64,000 nucleotides of DNA from Streptomyces sp. NRRL F-6492 (GCF_001280125.1 NZ_LGEG01000013.1:1-64000), one strand, 5' to 3'; counted from the first letter of the stretch, positions 27,434 to 38,393 are shown. Numbers and translations are program-made. The notes: generated by a model from the letters alone, not told the origin.

Positions 27434-28237
27434 TCAACTCCCCGACGAGGCAGGCGCCGTGGGAGCACTTACATCGAAGTGCCCCGCTTTGGGAGTGGCC
27501 TTCAGAAGAGCGGTGAGGACCCGCGCCTTGACCGGGCCGTGCTCGCCGCTCCCCCAGAAGACGGTGCGGCCGCCGGTCAGCTCCAGGGTGACGGAGTCGT
27601 ACGAGGTGACGCGGACGACACGGGTGTTCCGGGCGATTTCCGCCGGGAGTTCACCCCGGACGCGCACCGCCTCCCGGAGCAGCCGGTCCGCGCCGAAGCG
27701 GCGGAGGCTCGGGGAGGAGGAGGCGTCGAGGACCAGCAGGGGGACGCCCCGGGGGGCGGTGGCGACGGTGGCGAACCGCACGCCGGCCATGTCCACTTCG
27801 GTGAACTTTCCGCCCTTTTCGATGAGCAGGGCCGGCTTCCGTTCCGTCACCTTCAGATCGATTCCGCGCGGCCAGGACCGCACGACCTCGATCGACTCGA
27901 TCCGCGGCAGGAGTTGCCGGGTCCGGGCCGCGATCGCGTCGGTGTCGACGGAGGCGAGCGGGGCGCCGACCGGGACGGCGGCGGCCCGCTCGACCTCGGC
28001 CGGGGTCAGGACCCGCGTGCCGGAAGTCTTCACACGTTCCACACGGAACCAGTCCGACCCGTAGAGCGCCCAGACCGCGCCGACGGCGGCCGCGGCGAGG
28101 CCGAGCGCGGAGAACAGGACCCGGGGCGCGGGCAACCGGAACCTTCGATTCCAGTCGCCCGGCCGGGACGGACCGTCCGACGACCCCTTCGACCCGCGTG
28201 CGCCGCCCTTCTCGGCGGTCGTCGGTGCGGTTGCCAC
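27434..28237 (-). CDS. ftsQ: cell division protein FtsQ (DivIB)
   Basis: A 267-aa single-pass division protein. A polar cytoplasmic N-terminus (1-40) precedes one membrane helix (about 42-62). The extracellular POTRA domain follows, starting WFRVERVKTSGTRVLTPAEV, and then the beta domain. FtsQ joins FtsL and DivIC into the complex that activates septal wall synthesis. The GTG start has an ideal AGGAGG at six bases. It lies 35 bases after murG and is followed by the ftsZ regulatory gap. Confidence 0.96.
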   Translation of the reverse strand: MATAPTTAEKGGARGSKGSSDGPSRPGDWNRRFRLPAPRVLFSALGLAAAAVGAVWALYGSDWFRVERVKTSGTRVLTPAEVERAAAVPVGAPLASVDTDAIAARTRQLLPRIESIEVVRSWPRGIDLKVTERKPALLIEKGGKFTEVDMAGVRFATVATAPRGVPLLVLDASSSPSLRRFGADRLLREAVRVRGELPAEIARNTRVVRVTSYDSVTLELTGGRTVFWGSGEHGPVKARVLTALLKATPKAGHFDVSAPTAPASSGS

Positions 28238-28272
28238 CCGGCGCCTCCTGCCCTTCCGTCCGGAGCGCCGCG

Positions 28273-29367
28273 CTACGCCTGGCGGCGGGCGGCGATCGCC
28301 TCGTACACCATGCCGACGAGCAGGTCGTCGGCGTCCCGGCGGCCGAACTCGGCGGCGGCGCGGGACATCTCGTACAACCGGTGCGGATCGGCCAGTACGG
28401 GCAGGACGTTGCCCTGCACCCACTGCGGCGTGAGCTCCGCGTCGTCGACGAGGAGCCCGCCGCCGGCCTTGACCACCGGCTGGGCGTTGAGCCGCTGTTC
28501 GCCGTTGCCGATGGGCAGCGGGACGTACGCGGCGGGCAGCCCGACGGCGGAGAGCTCGGCGACGGTCATCGCGCCCGCGCGGCAGAGCATCATGTCGGCC
28601 GCGGCGTACGCGAGATCCATCCGGTCCACGTACGGTACCGGCACGTAGGGCGGCATACCGGGCATGTTGTCGACGCGCGGCATTTCGTTCTTCGGGCCGA
28701 CCGCGTGCAGGATCTGGATGCCGGAGCGCTGGAGCACCGGGGCGATCTGCTGGATCACCTCGTTGAGCCGCCGGGCGCCCTGCGAGCCGCCCGAGACGAG
28801 CAGCGTCGGCAGGTTCGGGTCGAGCCCGAACGCGGCGCGCGCCTCGGGGCGCACCCGGGCCCGGTCGAGGGTCGCGATGGTGTGCCGCAGCGGGATGCCG
28901 ATGTAGCGGGCGTTGCGGAGCTTGCTGTCCGGGGTGGCGACGGCGACCCCGGCCGCGTACCGCGAACCGATCTTGTTGGCCAGGCCGGGCCGGGCGTTGG
29001 CCTCGTGGACCACGATCGGCACCCCGAGCCGCTTGGCGGCCAGATAGCCGGGCAGCGCCACGTAGCCGCCGAAGCCGACCACGCAGTCCGCCTTGGTGCG
29101 CTCCAGGACCTGCTCGGCCGCCTTGATCGTGCCGCGCAGCCGCCCGGGGACGGTGATCAGCTCGGGGGTGGGCTTGCGGGGCAGCGGTACGGCGGGGATG
29201 AGCGCCAGCTCGTAGCCCCGCTCGGGCACGAGCCGGGTCTCCAGACCCTTCTCCGTGCCGAGCGCCGTGATCCCCGTGCCGGGGTCCTGCCTGCGCAGGG
29301 CGTCCGCGAGGGCGAGCGCGGGCTCGATGTGGCCGGCGGTCCCCCCGCCGGCGAGTACGACATGCAC
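28273..29367 (-). CDS. murG: UDP-GlcNAc:lipid I transferase MurG
   Basis: Membrane-associated GT-B glycosyltransferase of 364 aa that adds GlcNAc to lipid I, making lipid II. The N-terminal glycine-rich loop GGGTAGHIEPALALADAL is near residue 7, with the second loop FGGYVALPGYLAAK and the C-terminal nucleotide-sugar site LVSGGSQGARRLNE and RAGAMTVAELSAVGLPA. The length is standard. The ATG lies seven bases from the ftsW stop. Confidence 0.97.
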   Translation of the reverse strand: MHVVLAGGGTAGHIEPALALADALRRQDPGTGITALGTEKGLETRLVPERGYELALIPAVPLPRKPTPELITVPGRLRGTIKAAEQVLERTKADCVVGFGGYVALPGYLAAKRLGVPIVVHEANARPGLANKIGSRYAAGVAVATPDSKLRNARYIGIPLRHTIATLDRARVRPEARAAFGLDPNLPTLLVSGGSQGARRLNEVIQQIAPVLQRSGIQILHAVGPKNEMPRVDNMPGMPPYVPVPYVDRMDLAYAAADMMLCRAGAMTVAELSAVGLPAAYVPLPIGNGEQRLNAQPVVKAGGGLLVDDAELTPQWVQGNVLPVLADPHRLYEMSRAAAEFGRRDADDLLVGMVYEAIAARRQA

Positions 29368-29373
29368 CGAAAT

Positions 29374-30714
29374 TCACCGCTCTCCGGACGGGCGCTTCTT
29401 GACGCGCCGTCGCATCGACTTCCATCTCTTCCCGACCCGCTTGCCCCGGCCGGGGCGGCGCATGGCCAGGGCCGCTTTCGCGGCGGGTTCCTGTCGCGCG
29501 AAGGCGATGAGGAGCCCGACGGCGAACATGGTCGGCAGCAGGGCCGACCCTCCGTAGGAGAACAGCGGGAGCGGGACACCGGCGATCGGCAGCAGGCCGA
29601 GCACCGCACCGATGTTGATCACGGCCTGCGCCGTGATCCAGGTGGTCACACCTCCCGCGGCGAACCTCACGAAGGGGTCCTCCGTGCCTCCGGCCACGCG
29701 GATACCCGCATAGCCTAGAGCCGCGAACAGGGCGAGTACCGACAGCGTCCCCGCGAGGCCCAGTTCCTCACCGGCCACCGCGAAGATGAAGTCGGTGTGG
29801 GCCTCGGGGAGTTGGCCCCATTTCTCCACGCTCGCACCGAGTCCGGATCCGAACCATCCGCCCGACGCCAGAGCGTAGATTCCGTGCGCGGCCTGGAGGC
29901 AGGGGGCTCCCTCGCCGCCCGGGTCGGAGGCGCCGATGCACTGGAAGCGGTCCATCCGGTGCGGGCTCGTCTTGATGAGCAGCGCCCCGAGGGCGCCGGC
30001 CACCGCGAGCACCCCGACGAAGAGCCGGGTGGGCGCCCCGGCCGTCCACAGCAGGCCGAAGAGGATCGTCGTGAGGATGATCGCGGTGCCCATGTCCCCG
30101 CCGAGCATGATGAGCCCGAGCAGCAGGAAGGCCACCGGGACCAGCGGCACCAGCATGTGCTTCCACTGGGTGAGCAGCTTCACGTCCTGCTTGCGGGCGA
30201 GCAGGTCGGCCCCCCACAGGATCAGCGCCAGCTTGCCGAACTCGCTGGGCTGGAGCATGAACGGGCCGCCCAGCGAGATCCAGTTCTGGTTGCCGCCGAT
30301 GCTGTGCCCTATCCCGGGGACCTGCACGAGGACCATCAGGAAGACCGCGCCGACCAGGATCGGGTAGGCGAGCGCCCGGTGCAGCTTCACCGGCATCCGG
30401 GAGGCGGCCAGGAGCAGTCCGGTGCCGAGGAGCGCGGCGAAGAACTGCTTCCGGAAGAAGTACGACGGCACCAGCTCGTAGCGGAGCGCGGTGATCATCG
30501 AGGCGGAGTAGACCATCACGAGCCCGAGGGCGGTGATGAGCATCCCGGCGCCGATGATCACGTAGTACGCCGTGAGAGGGCGGTCCCAGGCCTTCCTGGC
30601 CCGCTCGTGGAGTCCCCGGACCCCTCCGCCGCGCGCCCGCCGCGGGGTCGCGGGAGCCCGCCCCCCGCCGCGTGCGGCGGAGGGCCGGCGCGTTCCGGCG
30701 ATCTTGCTCGGCAT
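29374..30714 (-). CDS. ftsW: septal peptidoglycan polymerase FtsW (SEDS)
   Basis: A 446-aa SEDS-family glycosyltransferase with about ten membrane helices that polymerises lipid II with FtsI. Typical stretches are QPSEFGKLALILW, LIMLGGDMGTA, EAHTDFIFAVAGEELG and PLPLFSYGGSALL. The catalytic aspartate region is in LLGLIMLGGDMG. The N-terminal 65 residues and the C-terminal 35 are basic. The ATG at 30714 was chosen because GGAGGGG stands nine bases before it; an upstream start at 30780 would overlap murD and has no ribosome site. Confidence 0.96.
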   Translation of the reverse strand: MPSKIAGTRRPSAARGGGRAPATPRRARGGGVRGLHERARKAWDRPLTAYYVIIGAGMLITALGLVMVYSASMITALRYELVPSYFFRKQFFAALLGTGLLLAASRMPVKLHRALAYPILVGAVFLMVLVQVPGIGHSIGGNQNWISLGGPFMLQPSEFGKLALILWGADLLARKQDVKLLTQWKHMLVPLVPVAFLLLGLIMLGGDMGTAIILTTILFGLLWTAGAPTRLFVGVLAVAGALGALLIKTSPHRMDRFQCIGASDPGGEGAPCLQAAHGIYALASGGWFGSGLGASVEKWGQLPEAHTDFIFAVAGEELGLAGTLSVLALFAALGYAGIRVAGGTEDPFVRFAAGGVTTWITAQAVINIGAVLGLLPIAGVPLPLFSYGGSALLPTMFAVGLLIAFARQEPAAKAALAMRRPGRGKRVGKRWKSMRRRVKKRPSGER

Positions 30715-30769
30715 GGTCGCCGTCCCCTCCGGTCGTGTCCGGTGCGGCCGGACCCTCCTCCTGGTCGGG

Positions 30770-32194
30770 TCAGGCGTCACCGGTGGCGGCGAGGGCGCGG
30801 ACCGCGTCCGCGAAGGCCTCGCCGCGCTTGTTGTAGTTGGTGAACATGTCCATCGAGGCGCAGGCCGGGGCGAGCAGGACCGTGTCCCCGGGGCGGGCGA
30901 GCCGGGCCGCCTCGCGGACCGCCTCGGACATCGCCCCAGTGTCGGTCCGGTCGAGGTCGACCACCGGGACCTCCGGGGCGTGTCGCGCCAGGGCTTCGCG
31001 GATCAGGGCCCGGTCGGCGCCGATCAGGACGGCCCCGCGCAGCCGCTTCGCGGACTTCTGGACGAGCTCGTCGAAGGTCGCGCCCTTGGCGAGGCCGCCG
31101 GCGATCCAGACGATCGGGTCGTAGGCCGCCAAGGAGGCTTCCGCCGCGTGGGTGTTGGTGGCCTTGGAGTCGTCGACGTAGGTGACTCCCCCGACCTCCT
31201 CGACCAGTTCGATGCGGTGCGGGTCGGGCCGGAAGGCCTTCAGGCCGTCCCGTACGGCCTTGGCGTCGACGCCGAAGGCGCGGGCCAGGGCGGCGGCCGC
31301 GAGGGCGTTGGCGATGTTGTGCGGGGCCGGGGGCTGCACGTCGGCGACCTCGGCCAGCTCCTGGGCGTTCTCCCGCCGGTTCTCGACGAAGGCCCGGTCG
31401 ACGAGGAGGCCCTCGACGACGCCGACTTCGGAGGGGCCGGGGGTGCCGAGGGTGAAGCCGATCGCCCGGCAGCCCTCCTCGACGTCGGCCGCGCGGACCA
31501 GGTCCTCGGTCGCCTCGTCGGCCACGTTGTACACGCAGGCGACCTGGTTGCCCTCGTAGATCCGGCCCTTGTCGGCGGCGTACGCCTCCATGGAGCCGTG
31601 CCAGTCGAGGTGGTCGGGCGCCAGGTTGAGGACGGCGGCCGAGTGGACGCGGACCGAGGGCGCCCAGTGGAGCTGGTAGCTGGAGAGTTCGACGGCGAGC
31701 ACGTCGTACTCCTCGTCGCCGAGGACGGCGTCGAGGAGCGAGACGCCGATGTTGCCGACGGCGGCGGTCCGCAGTCCGGCCGCCTCCAGGATCGAGGCGA
31801 GCATCCGCACGGTCGTGGTCTTGCCGTTGGTGCCGGTGACCGCGAGCCAGGGGGCGGCTCCCGGGCCCCGGAGCCGCCAGGCCAGCTCGACGTCGCCCCA
31901 GACCTCCACGCCCGCCTCGGCGGCGGCCGCGAAGAGGGGCTTGTCGGGGCGCCAGCCGGGGGCGGTGACGATCAGCTCGGTGCCGGACGGCAGGGTCGCC
32001 CCGTCGCCGAGGCGGACGGTGACGCCCTCGGCCTCCAGCGCGGCGGCCTGGGCCCGGGAGCGCTCGTCGTCGCCGTCGTCGACGACGGTCACGCGCGCGC
32101 CGAGGCCGTGCAGGACGCGGGCGGCCGGGATGCCGGAGACGCCGAGTCCCGCGACGGTGACCCGCTTGCCGTTCCAGTCGAGCCGTTGTGTCAC
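30770..32194 (-). CDS. murD: UDP-MurNAc-Ala:D-Glu ligase MurD
   Basis: Cytoplasmic ATP-dependent Mur ligase, 474 aa from this start, that adds D-glutamate to UDP-MurNAc-L-Ala. The N-terminal nucleotide fold ([15 protein letters not shown]) is followed by the ATP loop [14 protein letters not shown] (about residues 120-133), the conserved [11 protein letters not shown] and the C-terminal [12 protein letters not shown]. The GTG overlaps the mraY stop by four bases. An ATG five codons upstream (32209) is an equal alternative. Its stop lies 56 bases before ftsW. Confidence 0.96.
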   Translation of the reverse strand: MTQRLDWNGKRVTVAGLGVSGIPAARVLHGLGARVTVVDDGDDERSRAQAAALEAEGVTVRLGDGATLPSGTELIVTAPGWRPDKPLFAAAAEAGVEVWGDVELAWRLRGPGAAPWLAVTGTNGKTTTVRMLASILEAAGLRTAAVGNIGVSLLDAVLGDEEYDVLAVELSSYQLHWAPSVRVHSAAVLNLAPDHLDWHGSMEAYAADKGRIYEGNQVACVYNVADEATEDLVRAADVEEGCRAIGFTLGTPGPSEVGVVEGLLVDRAFVENRRENAQELAEVADVQPPAPHNIANALAAAALARAFGVDAKAVRDGLKAFRPDPHRIELVEEVGGVTYVDDSKATNTHAAEASLAAYDPIVWIAGGLAKGATFDELVQKSAKRLRGAVLIGADRALIREALARHAPEVPVVDLDRTDTGAMSEAVREAARLARPGDTVLLAPACASMDMFTNYNKRGEAFADAVRALAATGDA

Positions 32195-33261
32195 TTGTCC
32201 GCTGCCCATCCCGCGTAGAAGAGGCCCAGGCCCACGATGACGCACATGCCCTGGATGATCCAGAACCGGACGACGACCAGGACCTCGGACCACCCCTTGA
32301 GTTCGAAGTGGTGCTGGAGGGGGGCCATCCGGAAGACGCGCTTGCCGGTCATCTTGAACGAGCCGACCTGGATGACCACGGACATCGTGATCAGCACGAA
32401 CAGGCCGCCGAGCAGCGCGAGGAGGAGCTCCGTGCGGGAGCAGATGGCGAGGCCGGCGAGGGCGCCGCCGAGGGCGAGCGAGCCGGTGTCGCCCATGAAG
32501 ATCTTGGCGGGCGAGGTGTTCCACCACAGGAAGCCGAAGCAGGCTCCCATGAGGGCGGAGGCCACGACCGCGAGGTCGAGCGGGTCGCGGACCTCGAAGC
32601 AGGCGTTCGGGTTGGTGAGGGTCAGCGCGTTGGCACAGGACTCCTGGAACTGCCAGAGCCCGATGAAGGTGTACGCGCCGAAGACCATCACCGAGGCGCC
32701 GGCGGCCAGGCCGTCCAGACCGTCCGTCAGGTTCACGCCGTTGGACATGGCCAGGATCATGAAGAGCGCCCAGACCACGAAGAGCACCGGGCCGATGGTC
32801 CAGCCGAAGTCCGTGATGAAGGAGAGCTTCTCGGAGGCCGGGGTGAGCCCCCGGGAGTCGGAGAACTGGAGCGCGAGCACCGCGAAGGCGATGCCCACGA
32901 TCAGCTGTCCGGCCATCTTCGCCTTGGCCCGCAGACCGAGCGACCGCTGCTTGACGATCTTGATGTAGTCGTCGAGGAAGCCGACCAGGCCCATGCCCGC
33001 CATCAGGAAGAGGACGAGCAGGCCGGAGTACGAGACGGGTTCGCCGGTGATGACCTTGGCCAGCGCGTACGCGATGAGCGTGGCCAGGATGAAGGAGATG
33101 CCGCCCATGGTGGGCGTGCCCTTCTTCCCGGCGTGGCCGCGCGGGCCGTCGTCCCGGATGAACTGCCCGTACCCCTTGCGCGCGAGCAGCTTGATGAGCA
33201 GCGGGGTGCCGATCAGGGTCAGGAAGAGCCCGATGGCCCCCGCGAAGAGGATCTGCCTCAT
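32191..33261 (-). CDS. mraY: phospho-MurNAc-pentapeptide translocase MraY
   Basis: Membrane enzyme, 356 aa with about ten helices, that moves phospho-MurNAc-pentapeptide onto undecaprenyl phosphate to form lipid I. The family signatures are seen: [18 protein letters not shown] near residue 38, [24 protein letters not shown] and [12 protein letters not shown], which hold the catalytic acidic residues. It overlaps murF by four bases and murD by four bases. Confidence 0.97.
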   Translation of the reverse strand: MRQILFAGAIGLFLTLIGTPLLIKLLARKGYGQFIRDDGPRGHAGKKGTPTMGGISFILATLIAYALAKVITGEPVSYSGLLVLFLMAGMGLVGFLDDYIKIVKQRSLGLRAKAKMAGQLIVGIAFAVLALQFSDSRGLTPASEKLSFITDFGWTIGPVLFVVWALFMILAMSNGVNLTDGLDGLAAGASVMVFGAYTFIGLWQFQESCANALTLTNPNACFEVRDPLDLAVVASALMGACFGFLWWNTSPAKIFMGDTGSLALGGALAGLAICSRTELLLALLGGLFVLITMSVVIQVGSFKMTGKRVFRMAPLQHHFELKGWSEVLVVVRFWIIQGMCVIVGLGLFYAGWAADK

Positions 33262-34682
33262 CGGCCGGTGACCTCGCCCTCGGTGTCGAGGAGAGCCAGG
33301 GCGACCTGTTCGAGACCGACCGACCTGGAAGCCTTCACAAGGACGACGTCCCCCGGGCGCAGCTCACTGCGCAACAGGTCGACCGCCGCCTGCGCGTCGG
33401 ACACGTGCACCGACTCCTCACCCCACGAACCCTCGTTATATGCGCCCAGTTGCAGCCAGGACGCTTCCCTGTCCCCGACCGCCACGAGCTTGCTGACGTT
33501 GAGTCGGACGGCGAGCCGTCCGACCGCGTCGTGCTCGACGAGCGATGCGTCCCCGAGCTCGGCCATCTTGCCGAGCACCGCCCACGTACGAGCCCCTCGG
33601 GCCTGTGCGGCCCTGCCCATGGCCGCGAGCGCGCGCAGGGCGGCTCGCATGGACTCGGGATTCGCGTTGTAGGCGTCGTTGACGATCGTCACGCCGTCCG
33701 GACGCTCGGTGACCTCCATGCGCCAGCGCGACAGGGAGCCGGCCTCGGAGAGCGCGGTGGCGATCTCTTCGACAGGCATGCCCAGCTCGTGCGCGACGGC
33801 GGCCGCGGCGAGCGCGTTCGACACGTGGTGCTCACCGTACAGGCGCAAGGTCACGTCGCTGCACCCGGTGGGTGTGTGAAGGCGGAAAGAGGGCCTCCCG
33901 GCCTCGGTGAGGTGGACGTTCTCGGCCCGTACGGCCGCTTCGTCCGCTTCTCCGAACAGGGTCACGCGGGCCTTGGTGCGGTCGGCCATCGCGCGCACGA
34001 GGGGGTCGTCGGCGTTGAGGACCGCCACTCCCCCCTCGGCCTCGGTGGGAAGCGACTCGACCATCTCGCCCTTCGCCAGGGCGATCTGCTCCCGGCCGCC
34101 GAACTCGCCGATGTGGGCGGAGCCCACGTTGAGGACGAGGCCGATGCGGGGCGGGGTGAGGGTGGTGAGGTAGCGGATGTGGCCGATGCCGCGGGCGCCC
34201 ATCTCCAGGACCAGGTGCCGGGTCTCGTCGGTCGCACGGAGCGCCGTGAGGGGCAGGCCGATCTCGTTGTTGAGCGATCCGGGCGTCCACACGGTGGGCG
34301 CGTGCCGTTCGAGGACCTGGGCGATCAGGTCCTTGGTGGAGGTCTTGCCCGCCGATCCGGTGAGGGCGACGACGTCGGTGCCGAGGCGTTCGACGACGGC
34401 GCGGGCGAGGGCCCCGAGGGCGGTCTGGACGTCGTCCACGACGATCGCGGGCACGCCGACGGGGCGGGCGGCGAGCACGGCCGTCGCACCCGCCTCCACG
34501 GCGCGCCGCGCGTAGTCGTGGCCGTCGACGCGCTCACCGGCGAAGGCGGCGAAGAGGCTGCCGGCCCGCACCTCGCGGGAGTCGATGACGACGGGCCCGG
34601 TGATCCGGGCGGCCGGATCCGGTATGTCGTGCGCCTGCCCGCCGACGATTTCGGCGATCTCGGCGAGGGAGAGGGCGATCAC
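33258..34682 (-). CDS. murF: UDP-MurNAc-tripeptide:D-Ala-D-Ala ligase MurF
   Basis: Cytoplasmic Mur ligase, 474 aa, that adds D-Ala-D-Ala to complete the pentapeptide. The ATP loop is [14 protein letters not shown] (about residues 107-120), with [19 protein letters not shown] and the substrate region [11 protein letters not shown]. The GTG at 34682 was chosen because the sequence from [14 protein letters not shown] is the family N-terminus and the start then lies four bases past the murE stop; a longer frame reaching 34721 would overlap murE. Confidence 0.95.
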   Translation of the reverse strand: MIALSLAEIAEIVGGQAHDIPDPAARITGPVVIDSREVRAGSLFAAFAGERVDGHDYARRAVEAGATAVLAARPVGVPAIVVDDVQTALGALARAVVERLGTDVVALTGSAGKTSTKDLIAQVLERHAPTVWTPGSLNNEIGLPLTALRATDETRHLVLEMGARGIGHIRYLTTLTPPRIGLVLNVGSAHIGEFGGREQIALAKGEMVESLPTEAEGGVAVLNADDPLVRAMADRTKARVTLFGEADEAAVRAENVHLTEAGRPSFRLHTPTGCSDVTLRLYGEHHVSNALAAAAVAHELGMPVEEIATALSEAGSLSRWRMEVTERPDGVTIVNDAYNANPESMRAALRALAAMGRAAQARGARTWAVLGKMAELGDASLVEHDAVGRLAVRLNVSKLVAVGDREASWLQLGAYNEGSWGEESVHVSDAQAAVDLLRSELRPGDVVLVKASRSVGLEQVALALLDTEGEVTGR

Positions 34683-34686
34683 TGCT

Positions 34687-36378
34687 TCATCCCTGACTGT
34701 TCTGGTGGCTGGCTTCGGCACTGCCGCCCGACGGGGCGGTCCCGGCCTGCTGTTCGAGGAGCGCGGCGCGCAGGACCTCGCGGTCGTCGAAGGGGCGGAC
34801 GGTTCCGGCGGTCTCCTGACCCTGTTCGTGTCCCTTGCCCGCGACCAGGACGGTGTCGCCCGGCCGGGCGCGGGCGACGGCGGTGGCGATGGCGGCGGCG
34901 CGGTCGGCGAGGACGAGCACCTCGCCGCGCTCCCCCGCCGGGACGTCGGCGGCGCCCGCGAGCATGGCGGTGAGGATGGCGAGGGGGTCCTCGGAGCGGG
35001 GGTTGTCCGAGGTCAGGACGGCGGTGTCGGCGAGCCGGGCGGCGGCGGCGCCCATCGGGCCGCGCTTGGTGACGTCCCGGTCGCCGCCGCAGCCGATGAC
35101 CACGTGCAGCCGGCCCTCGGTGACCTCGCGCAGGGAGCGCAGGACCGATTCGACGGCGTCCGTCTTGTGCGCGTAGTCGACGACCGCGAGGTACGGCTGG
35201 CCGGCGTCGACACGCTCCAGGCGGCCGGGGACGCCGGGGACGGCGGCGACGCCCTCGGCGGCTGCCTCCGGGTCGAGGCCGGCGGCGGCGAGGGTGACGA
35301 TCGCGGCCAGGGTGTTGGCGACGTTGAACGGGCCGGGCAGCGGGGCGGTGGCGGCGATCCGCTCGCCCCCCGGGCCGACGGCGGTGAACGTCGAGTCGTG
35401 GGAGCCCAGGACGAGGTCCTCGGCGCGCCAGTCGGCGTCGGCGCGGCCCTCGGCGGAGAAGGTGACGACCGGGACCCCGGCCTCCTTCGCGAGCCTGCGG
35501 CCGTACGCGTCGTCGAGGTTGACCACGCCCAGGCGGCTGCGCTCGGGCGTGAAGAGCCCGGCCTTGGCCCGGAAGTAGTCCTCCATGTCGGAGTGGAACT
35601 CCATGTGCTCCGGGCTGAGGTTGTTGAAGACGGCGACGTCGAAGACGCAGCCGTCGACCCGGCCGAGCACGAGGGCGTGGCTGGAGACCTCCATGGCGAC
35701 GGCCTCGACGCCCCGTTCGCGCATGACGGCGAAGAGGGCCTGGAGGTCGGTGGCCTCGGGGGTGGTGCGCTCGGACTTGATGCGCTCGTCGCCGATCCGC
35801 ATCTCGACGGTGCCGACGAGCCCGGTGCGCCGTCCGGCGCCGCGCAGTCCGCCCTCGACGAGGTAGGCGGTGGTGGTCTTGCCGGAGGTGCCCGTGATGC
35901 CGATCCGCAGGAGGTCGGCGCCGGGCCTTCCGTAGATCTCGGCGGCGAGTTCGCCCATCCGGCCGCGCGGGTCCTCGACGACCAGGACCGGCAGGCCGGT
36001 GGCGGCCGCGCGTTCGGCGCCCGCCGGGTCGGTGAGGATCGCGGCGGCGCCGAGTCCGGCGGCCTGGGCGACGAAGTCGGCGCCGTGGGCGCGGGCGCCG
36101 GGCAGCGCGGCGTACACGTCGCCGGGGCGCACGGCCCGGGAGTCGTGGGTGATGCCCGAGATCTCGGCGTCGCCGGGGGTGTCGGTCCCCAGGTGCGCGG
36201 CCAGGTCGCCCAGGGGTGTCGGGCGGTTCCGCTCCGGCCGTGGCGGGGTGGTTCGGTACTGATCAGCGTGTGGCACGGCGGTGAGCGTACCGGGCTCACC
36301 CTGTGGGGGGCCAAAAGAGCCCGGGGCCTCGCCGGAGTTCGATTTCCGGTTCCCGGAATGGGGGGTGATCGTTGTCAC
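34687..36378 (-). CDS. murE: UDP-MurNAc-dipeptide:diaminopimelate ligase MurE
   Basis: Cytoplasmic Mur ligase of 563 aa. The N-terminal 55 residues are an extra polar, probably disordered extension. The ATP loop is ITGTSGKTTTAYLV, with the substrate motif TSDNPRSEDP in the third domain. DNPR is the diaminopimelate-binding motif; streptomycetes use LL-diaminopimelate, so that isomer is the likely substrate. The GTG start has GGGAG six bases upstream and lies 16 bases from the ftsI stop. A shorter start (GTG at 36276) is possible but lacks a ribosome site. Confidence 0.95.
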   Translation of the reverse strand: MTTITPHSGNRKSNSGEAPGSFGPPQGEPGTLTAVPHADQYRTTPPRPERNRPTPLGDLAAHLGTDTPGDAEISGITHDSRAVRPGDVYAALPGARAHGADFVAQAAGLGAAAILTDPAGAERAAATGLPVLVVEDPRGRMGELAAEIYGRPGADLLRIGITGTSGKTTTAYLVEGGLRGAGRRTGLVGTVEMRIGDERIKSERTTPEATDLQALFAVMRERGVEAVAMEVSSHALVLGRVDGCVFDVAVFNNLSPEHMEFHSDMEDYFRAKAGLFTPERSRLGVVNLDDAYGRRLAKEAGVPVVTFSAEGRADADWRAEDLVLGSHDSTFTAVGPGGERIAATAPLPGPFNVANTLAAIVTLAAAGLDPEAAAEGVAAVPGVPGRLERVDAGQPYLAVVDYAHKTDAVESVLRSLREVTEGRLHVVIGCGGDRDVTKRGPMGAAAARLADTAVLTSDNPRSEDPLAILTAMLAGAADVPAGERGEVLVLADRAAAIATAVARARPGDTVLVAGKGHEQGQETAGTVRPFDDREVLRAALLEQQAGTAPSGGSAEASHQNSQG

Positions 36379-36394
36379 TGGTGCTCCCGGAGTG

Positions 36395-38386
36395 TCACGG
36401 GGTGGGGTCGAAGACGACCGGCAGTCGGGCGGGGTCGCTGCCCGTGGGGGCGATGTGGAGGGTCTTGAGGGCGAACTCCATGACCTTCTTGTAGATGGGT
36501 CCGCAGATCTGGCCGCCGAAGTAGCTGCCCCTGGTGGGGTTCTGGATGGCGCAGTAGACGGTGACGCGGGGTTCGTCGGCGGGGGCGAAGCCGGCGAAGG
36601 AGGCGGTGTAGCCCTTGTAGCGGCCGAGTTCGGGGTCGACGCGGTTGGCGGTGCCGGTCTTGCCTGCGACGCGGTAGCCGGGGATCGCGGCGCGGGTGCC
36701 GGTGCCCTCCTGGTCGTCGACGACGGACTCCAGCATCGTGGCGAGGGTCTTGGCGGTCTTCTCGCTGACGACCCGGGACTCCTCGGGCCGGGGGGCGGGG
36801 GCGAAGCGCCCGTCGGGTCCCTTGGTGCCGCGCACGAGGGTGGGGGCGACCCGTACGCCTCGGTTGGCGATGGTCGAGTACACGGAGGCGGCCTGCATCG
36901 CGTTGACGGAGAGGCCCTGGCCGAAGGGGATCGTGTACTGCTGCGAGGTGGACCAGTCGCCGGGCTTGGCGAGGATGCCGGGGGTCTCCCCGGGATAGCC
37001 GAGGCCGGTGGGGCTGCCGATGCCGAACTTGCGCAGGTAGGAGTGGAGCACCTCGTTCGACTCGGCCTGGGTGGCGCCGAGCCGGCCGGTGGCGAGGATG
37101 GTGCCGATGTTGCTGGACTTGGCGAGGACGCCGTTGAGGGTCAGGTACCAGGTCGGGTGGTCGATGTCGTCCTTGAAGAGCCGGTCGCCGCGGTGGAGCC
37201 GGTTGGGGACGGTGACGTGGGTGCCGGGGGCGGCCTTGCCCTCCTCCAGGACGGCGGCCATGGACATGACCTTGCTGGTGGAGCCGGGCTCGTAGGCGTC
37301 CTGGAGGGCGGCGTTGCCCATGGCGGCGGCGTTGGCGGCGGAGAGGTCGTTGGGGTCGAAGCCGGGGGCGTTGGCCAGGGCGAGGACCTCGCCGGTGCGG
37401 GAGTCCTGCACGATGACGTAGCCGCGGTCGGCCTTGGACTTCTTCACCTGCTCGGTGATGGCCTGCTGGGCGGCCCACTGGATGTCCCGGTCGATGGTCA
37501 GTTCGATGTTCGAGCCGGGGACGGCGGGGGTGCCCCGGGAGCCGGCGGTGGGCACCTGGCGGCCGCCGGACTGGGTGAAGCGGATCTTGCCGTCCTTGCC
37601 GGCGAGCTCCGGGTCGAGCATCGACTCCAGGCCGCCGGCGCCCCGGCCCTCGGCGTTCACGTAGCCCAGTATCCCGGCGGCGAGTTCCCCGTTCGGGTAG
37701 ACGCGCTTGGTGCTGGGCTCGCTGAGGATGCCGCCGAGGAGGTTGATCCCGTTGCCCCCGGCGGAGGGCTGGGACTTCTGCCCGTAGACCTTCTTGAGGT
37801 CCTTGATCTGGTTCCACACCTGCGGGGTCTGCTTGCGGGCGAGCAGGGTGTAGCGGGACTTGGGGGTGCGGAGCTTCTTCGCGAGCTCGGCGGGCTGCTT
37901 GCCGAGGATCGGGGCGAGGAGGGCGGCGGCCTGCTCGGGGGCGTCCGCGACCTTGCTCTCCTGCGGGGTGAAGAGCTTGGGGTCGGCGGTGATGTCGTAC
38001 GCGTCGACGCTGGCGGCGAGCGCGATGCCGTTGCGGTCGGTGATCTCGCCGCGCTCGGCGGAGAGCGTGTACTCCTGGAAGCGGTACTTGTCGGCCTTGG
38101 CGGCGTACGCACCGGCGTCCACGGCCTGGACCTGGAGCAGCCGGACGACGAAGACCAGCATCACGAGGGTCAGGCCGAGGGAGACCAGGCGCAGCCGGGG
38201 GCGGGGGTTGCCGAGCCGGATGGTGCGGGGCCGGCGGGCCGGGGGCCTGTGCGCGGTCCGTCCGGCCGCCGGGCGCGGGGCGGGCCGGGCCGGGCGGGGT
38301 CCGCCGGGGGCCGCCGGGGCGGGCCGGGGGCGCGCGGGCCGGGCGGGGCCGGGGACGCGGCGGCGCGGGGGCTCCTTGGGGGGCAC
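36395..38386 (-). CDS. ftsI: septal transpeptidase FtsI (class B PBP3)
   Basis: A 663-aa penicillin-binding protein that crosslinks septal peptidoglycan with FtsW. A long cytoplasmic N-terminus (1-70), very rich in Pro, Arg and Ala, precedes one membrane helix (about 71-90). Then come the dimerisation domain and the transpeptidase domain with STSK (Ser 369 the nucleophile), SSN (near 424) and KTG (576-578). The GTG start has AGGTGA seven bases before it and is seven bases past the ftsL stop. Confidence 0.96.
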   Translation of the reverse strand: MPPKEPPRRRVPGPARPARPRPAPAAPGGPRPARPAPRPAAGRTAHRPPARRPRTIRLGNPRPRLRLVSLGLTLVMLVFVVRLLQVQAVDAGAYAAKADKYRFQEYTLSAERGEITDRNGIALAASVDAYDITADPKLFTPQESKVADAPEQAAALLAPILGKQPAELAKKLRTPKSRYTLLARKQTPQVWNQIKDLKKVYGQKSQPSAGGNGINLLGGILSEPSTKRVYPNGELAAGILGYVNAEGRGAGGLESMLDPELAGKDGKIRFTQSGGRQVPTAGSRGTPAVPGSNIELTIDRDIQWAAQQAITEQVKKSKADRGYVIVQDSRTGEVLALANAPGFDPNDLSAANAAAMGNAALQDAYEPGSTSKVMSMAAVLEEGKAAPGTHVTVPNRLHRGDRLFKDDIDHPTWYLTLNGVLAKSSNIGTILATGRLGATQAESNEVLHSYLRKFGIGSPTGLGYPGETPGILAKPGDWSTSQQYTIPFGQGLSVNAMQAASVYSTIANRGVRVAPTLVRGTKGPDGRFAPAPRPEESRVVSEKTAKTLATMLESVVDDQEGTGTRAAIPGYRVAGKTGTANRVDPELGRYKGYTASFAGFAPADEPRVTVYCAIQNPTRGSYFGGQICGPIYKKVMEFALKTLHIAPTGSDPARLPVVFDPTP

Positions 38387-38393
38387 TGCTCGG